Assembly: GCA_021651055.1 (NCBI GenBank)
Contig: JAJHOH010000001.1
Location: 2,666,001-2,730,000 of the forward strand
Direction: 5' to 3'
From: Candidatus Manganitrophus morganii
GTDB lineage: Bacteria; Nitrospirota; Nitrospiria; SBBL01; Manganitrophaceae
DNA length: 64,000 nucleotides
The translations under genes and the position numbers were made by a program. The notes below the pieces were generated by a model. The model ran no database searches. It was given only the letters and a program-made list of their open reading frames with translations, and was not told the DNA's origin. The number at the start of each line of letters is the position of its first letter. Within the stretch, counting starts at the first letter, position 1. Below, one piece after another: positions 60,887-64,000 of this stretch.

Positions 60887-61916
60887 GCCGCTGGAAGAAT
60901 CGGGACGCCTTCTTGCTCAGAAGCGTCTCAACAGCCTGACCAAGCCGCTCGGCAGCCTCGGCCGCTTGGAGGAGTTGGCGGCCTGGTATATCCAGGTGAC
61001 CGGAAAGATTCCTTCACCGCCGTTGAAGAAAGTCATTTGCGTCTTCGCCGGCGATCACGGGGTGGTGGAGGAGAAGGTCAGCGTCTATCCCAAGGCGGTC
61101 ACGGCGCAGATGGTTTACAACTTCCTTCACGGCGGGGCCGCGATCAGCGTCCTCGCGAAGCAGGCGGGGGCCGACGTCCGCGTGATCGACATCGGGGTCG
61201 ACCACCCCTTTGGGAAATTGCCGGGATTGATCGATCGAAAGATCGATCGGGGAACCCGGAACATGAGACTCGGGCGCGCCATGTCCCGGAGACAGGCGCT
61301 GTCGGCGATCGCCGTCGGATGCGACCTGGCGGAAGAAGAGGCCCGTCGCGGCACGAATCTATTGGGGACCGGCGAGATGGGAATCGGCAATACCACTCCC
61401 AGCAGCGCCATCACAGCCCTCTTGACCGGCTCGCCGGTGGAGGCGGTGACCGGACGGGGCACCGGGATCGACGAGCCGACGCTCCGTTTGAAGCGGACCG
61501 TCATCGAGGAGGCGCTTCGGGTCAACCGGCCGAATCCGGAAGATCCGATCGATATTCTCGCCAAGGTCGGCGGGTACGAAATCGCCGGAATCGTCGGCTT
61601 GCTCCTTGGCGCGGCGGCAAATCGAATCCCGGTGATCGTCGATGGCTTTATCTCCACCGCCGCGGCCTTGATCGCCGTGGCCATTGCGCCGGAGGTCAAC
61701 GGATATCTCGTCGCCGCCCATCGCTCGGCGGAGTCGGGCCACCGGATCGCGTTAGACAAGCTGGGACTCGTTCCACTCTTGGATTTGAACATGCGGCTGG
61801 GCGAAGGGACCGGCGCGGCGTTGGGAATGGGATTGGTCGAGAGCGCCGTTCGCATTCTCACCGAGATGGCGACCTTCGATGAGGCGGGTGTCTCCGGTCC
61901 GGAGCGGAAACGATGA
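60849..61916 (+). CDS. cobT: Nicotinate-nucleotide-DMB phosphoribosyltransferase
   Basis: 355 residues, normal length. CobT signatures: LTKPLGSLGRLEELA, FAGDHGVVEEKVSVYPKAVTAQM, NFLHGGAAISVLA, GEMGIGNTTPSSAI and LDLNMRLGEGTGAAL, with the catalytic Glu in the last. It makes alpha-ribazole phosphate from nicotinate mononucleotide and dimethylbenzimidazole. Two adjacent ATGs (60849 and 60852) are possible starts. Overlaps cobS by 4 bases. Confidence 0.94.
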   Translation: MMKKLQLVIGRIKPLEESGRLLAQKRLNSLTKPLGSLGRLEELAAWYIQVTGKIPSPPLKKVICVFAGDHGVVEEKVSVYPKAVTAQMVYNFLHGGAAISVLAKQAGADVRVIDIGVDHPFGKLPGLIDRKIDRGTRNMRLGRAMSRRQALSAIAVGCDLAEEEARRGTNLLGTGEMGIGNTTPSSAITALLTGSPVEAVTGRGTGIDEPTLRLKRTVIEEALRVNRPNPEDPIDILAKVGGYEIAGIVGLLLGAAANRIPVIVDGFISTAAALIAVAIAPEVNGYLVAAHRSAESGHRIALDKLGLVPLLDLNMRLGEGTGAALGMGLVESAVRILTEMATFDEAGVSGPERKR

Positions 61917-62644
61917 GAAGCTTCTTCACCGCGATCGGCACCCTCACCATCGTCCCATGCCATCATTCAATGATCGCCACCGAGCGCGACCTCGGCCGCT
62001 CGGTCCTCTTTTTCCCGGTAGTGGGATTGGCGATCGGCGTTTTCTTGATGGGGCTCGCCCAACTCCTGGGACTGATTCTCACGCCGGTCCTCTCGGCGGC
62101 CCTGCTCCTTCTCGCTTTGGTTTTGATCACCGGCGGGCTCCATCTCGATGGATTGGCCGACCTCTGCGACGGCCTGGCCGCGGGCGGGGGCCGGGAGCGA
62201 ATTCTCTCCGTGATGAAGGACCCACATATCGGCGCGTTCGGCATGATCGGTTTGGGGGTGGTCTTGATCTTGAAATATGCTCTCTTTGGTGAGATGATTC
62301 GTAGGGGGTGGCTGACCGCGTTTCTCCTGATGGGGCTCCTCAGCCGGTGGGCGATGGTCCTGGCGAGTTTTTTCGGGAGGTATGCCAGAGAGAGCGGGAC
62401 GGCGCAGCCCTTCATCGGGCGGATCAGCCGGTTCCAATGCGCCGGGGCGACTCTGATGACTCTCGCGGGCGCGTTTCTGATTTCAAAGGGAATCGGATTG
62501 ATTGCCGTATCGCTCGTCTTTTTATCGGTTTTGGTTTTTAATCGATTTCTCGAATCAAGGATCGGCGGCTGGACGGGGGACGCGCTCGGGGCGCTCTCGG
62601 AGATGGTAGAAGTGGGGGTGCTCCTCTTCATCAGCGCAGTTTAG
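61913..62644 (+). CDS. cobS: Cobalamin-5'-phosphate synthase
   Basis: 243 residues, multi-span membrane protein with the CobS Asp motif GGLHLDGLADLCDGLAAGG near residue 80, preceded by the N-terminal TLTIVPC. Joins GDP-cobinamide and alpha-ribazole(-phosphate), the last step of the nucleotide-loop pathway. It completes the cobU-cobT-cobS salvage set. No corrin-ring synthesis genes are present. Confidence 0.92.
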   Translation: MRSFFTAIGTLTIVPCHHSMIATERDLGRSVLFFPVVGLAIGVFLMGLAQLLGLILTPVLSAALLLLALVLITGGLHLDGLADLCDGLAAGGGRERILSVMKDPHIGAFGMIGLGVVLILKYALFGEMIRRGWLTAFLLMGLLSRWAMVLASFFGRYARESGTAQPFIGRISRFQCAGATLMTLAGAFLISKGIGLIAVSLVFLSVLVFNRFLESRIGGWTGDALGALSEMVEVGVLLFISAV

Positions 62645-62650
62645 ATTAAG

Positions 62651-62734
62651 CCGTCATTCCCGCGAAAACGGGAATCCAGAAGCCATTGATTTAAATAAAA
62701 CTGGATTCCCGATTAAACATTTCAGGAATGACGG
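62651..62734. repeat. 84-bp dispersed-repeat-like palindromic element
   Basis: Ends are CCGTCATTCC and GGAATGACGG, a perfect 10-bp inverted repeat; inside, GGGAATCCAG and CTGGATTCCC form a second pair. The layout matches the CGTCATTCCCGCG-type repeats scattered in many bacterial genomes. It sits between cobS and the adenosyltransferase gene. Confidence 0.75.
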
Positions 62735-62773
62735 ACAGAGAGCTTTTCAAGGAATGATGAAAGGAGTTCATTG

Positions 62774-63337
62774 ATGCCGCGAATTACAAAGGTCTACACG
62801 CGAACCGGAGATGATGGGAGCACCGGGCTCGGCAGCCGGCGGCGGGTCCCGAAGGACTCCGCGCGGATTTCATCGTATGGCACGGTCGATGAGCTCAATT
62901 CCCAGATCGGCGTCGCCATGGCCGCCGGGCTCGACACGGTCCTGATGAAGGCCTTGGCCGGGATTCAGAACGATCTTTTCCACCTCGGCTCCGACCTCTG
63001 CATTCCGGAAGAAGATAAGGTGAAGATGAATGTGCCGAAGATCGAGCAGCGCCACATCGACGCGCTTGAAGAGTTGATGGACCGTCTTTCGGAAGCGCTT
63101 ACGCCGCTCGAAAATTTCGTTCTTCCGGGCGGTACGCCCGGCGCGGCGCAGCTTCATGTCGCCCGGACCGTCTGCCGCCGGGCGGAGCGGGAGGTGATCG
63201 CCCTCCGGCGGGTCGAAGCGGTCGGCCCCTTTACGGTCCCCTATCTGAATCGCCTCTCCGATGCGCTCTTCGTCATGGCGCGATACGAGAACAAAAAGCG
63301 GGGGATCGCCGATCTGTTGTGGGACAGCCGGGCGTGA
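62774..63337 (+). CDS. PduO-type ATP:cob(I)alamin adenosyltransferase
   Basis: 187 residues, ATG 62774 after AAAGGAG; TTG 62771 is also in frame. Signatures [37 protein letters not shown] and [10 protein letters not shown]...[13 protein letters not shown] are those of PduO/MMAB. It makes adenosylcobalamin, the form used by the acyl-CoA mutase in this window. It can also adenosylate cobinamide for CobU. Confidence 0.93.
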   Translation: MPRITKVYTRTGDDGSTGLGSRRRVPKDSARISSYGTVDELNSQIGVAMAAGLDTVLMKALAGIQNDLFHLGSDLCIPEEDKVKMNVPKIEQRHIDALEELMDRLSEALTPLENFVLPGGTPGAAQLHVARTVCRRAEREVIALRRVEAVGPFTVPYLNRLSDALFVMARYENKKRGIADLLWDSRA

Positions 63338-63354
63338 GCGAAGAGGAAATATAG

Positions 63355-64000
63355 ATGAAGAAAAAAACCTGGCTTTCCTGGAGCAGCGGCAAGGACAGCG
63401 CTTGGTCGCTCTTTCGTCTCAGGCAGCAGCCCGATATCGAGGTGACCGGACTGGTCACGACAGTGAACGAGCGGCATCAGCGGGTGGCGATGCATGCGGT
63501 CCGGTTGAGCCTCCTTCAGGCGCAGGCCGAAGCGGCGGGGCTTCCCCTTCACGTCGTGCCGATCCCTTCTCCATGCAGCAACGAGGCATACGAGGCCGCG
63601 ATGCGCCGGCTCATCGAAGAAGCGAAGCAGGAGGGGGTGACGCAGATGGCCTTCGGCGATCTTTTTCTGGAAGACATCCGAGCGTACCGGGAGCGGCAGC
63701 TTGCCGGCACCGGGATCACGCCGCTCTTCCCCCTCTGGCAGATCCCGACCGACCGCCTCGCCCAAGAGATGATCGCCGGGGGTCTGTCTGCCGTCATCAC
63801 CTGCATCGATCCGCGGCATCTTGCGCCGACCTTCGCCGGGCGAACGTTCAACGCATCCTTCCTGGATGACCTCCCGAAAGAGGTCGATCCGTGTGGGGAG
63901 CGGGGGGAGTTCCATAGCTTTACGGTCGCGGGGCCGATGTTCCGCCATCCGCTCTCCGTCACGGTTGGCGAGGTCGTCACGCGGGACGGGTTTGTTTTTG
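63355..64000 (+). CDS. DUF71/COG2102 ATP-pyrophosphatase (B12-salvage type), cut by window edge
   Basis: 215 codons with no stop before the window ends. N-terminal PP-loop WSSGKDSAWSLF, then GDLFLEDIRAYRERQL and CIDPRHLAPTFAGR, as in diphthine ammonia ligase-like (Dph6/DUF71) proteins. Diphthamide is not made by bacteria; a bacterial branch of the family is known from comparative genomics to cluster with B12 transport and salvage genes, as here. Its reaction is not established. It starts 17 bases after the adenosyltransferase stop. Confidence 0.85.
   Translation, partial: MKKKTWLSWSSGKDSAWSLFRLRQQPDIEVTGLVTTVNERHQRVAMHAVRLSLLQAQAEAAGLPLHVVPIPSPCSNEAYEAAMRRLIEEAKQEGVTQMAFGDLFLEDIRAYRERQLAGTGITPLFPLWQIPTDRLAQEMIAGGLSAVITCIDPRHLAPTFAGRTFNASFLDDLPKEVDPCGERGEFHSFTVAGPMFRHPLSVTVGEVVTRDGFVF

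Noticed and set aside
63355-64000. Diphthine-ammonia ligase
   Set aside because: Diphthamide is absent from bacteria, and the B12 operon context points to another role of the family.
1-64000. tRNA, rRNA, CRISPR, IS or prophage
   Set aside because: I looked for T-loop motifs, direct-repeat arrays, transposase and integrase motifs and found none that I could support.

Overview
The window looks like a chromosomal segment of a GC-rich, free-living Gram-negative-type bacterium: it has a TonB-dependent outer-membrane receptor, outer-membrane-type lipoproteins and a PilT motor. Repeated PCP_red modules, a LexA of unusual recognition-helix type and the overall gene content would fit Nitrospirota (Nitrospira/Manganitrophus-like). 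That assignment is inference; no rRNA gene is present to test it. I saw no tRNA, rRNA, CRISPR array, transposase or prophage. Most genes sit in short, tightly packed, often overlapping operons.

Layout. 1-3390: a radical SAM/SPASM protein of the NirJ/AhbC/AhbD kind, flanked by proteins built from PCP_red modules (six modules in three ORFs), plus a CopD-like membrane protein. 3477-6922: small exported and regulatory proteins, an AT-rich gap with two inward-facing DnaA-box-like sites, a PilZ protein and a ComM-type AAA+ ATPase. 6959-9634: two tandem Cys/His-rich secreted paralogs sharing a 393-bp identical block. 9820-14839: a hypothetical, a 43-aa membrane peptide, an NfeD-slipin pair and a REC-PAS-GGDEF-EAL protein. 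14859-19770: a Ski2-like helicase ending in an OmpR-type winged helix, lexA with a perfect palindromic operator, a PfpI/DJ-1 protein and a DsbA-like protein. 19897-32351: a lone MmgE/PrpD, a DUF4091/GH123-like secreted protein with a C-terminal sorting-like tail, an SDR lacking the catalytic Lys, an Ig/PKD/beta-propeller lipoprotein, prmA, an rRNA pseudouridine synthase, a membrane protein, a BON-metallophosphoesterase fusion and a nucleotidyltransferase.

32553-35985 is a prpD-prpB-prpC-type 2-methylcitrate operon. 36000-41893 holds a response regulator, divergent rqcH and mutS2 (ribosome quality control) and a lytic transglycosylase. 41998-45983 is hutG-hutU-hutI for histidine degradation without hutH. 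46028-52199 (minus strand) is one operon: thiolase, 3-hydroxybutyryl-CoA dehydrogenase, acyl-CoA dehydrogenase, a split B12-dependent acyl-CoA mutase and an MBL-fold enzyme between the two mutase subunits. The mutase carries Phe and Gln where methylmalonyl-CoA mutases have Tyr and Arg, so an isobutyryl-CoA/butyryl-CoA mutase feeding beta-oxidation is more likely than a methylmalonyl-CoA mutase. Divergent from it, 52329-55663 encodes E1alpha, E1beta and E2 of a 2-oxoacid dehydrogenase complex. 55799-57329 is pilT and a companion.

57372-64000 is a B12 salvage operon: a promoter, two tandem cobalamin riboswitches (the first with an intrinsic terminator and a visible antiterminator), btuB, a BtuM-like transporter with its conserved Cys, cobU, cobT, cobS, a PduO-type adenosyltransferase and a DUF71/COG2102 ATP-pyrophosphatase cut by the window edge. 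B12 salvage, the B12-dependent mutase and the propionate and amino-acid carbon routes form a coherent catabolic picture.
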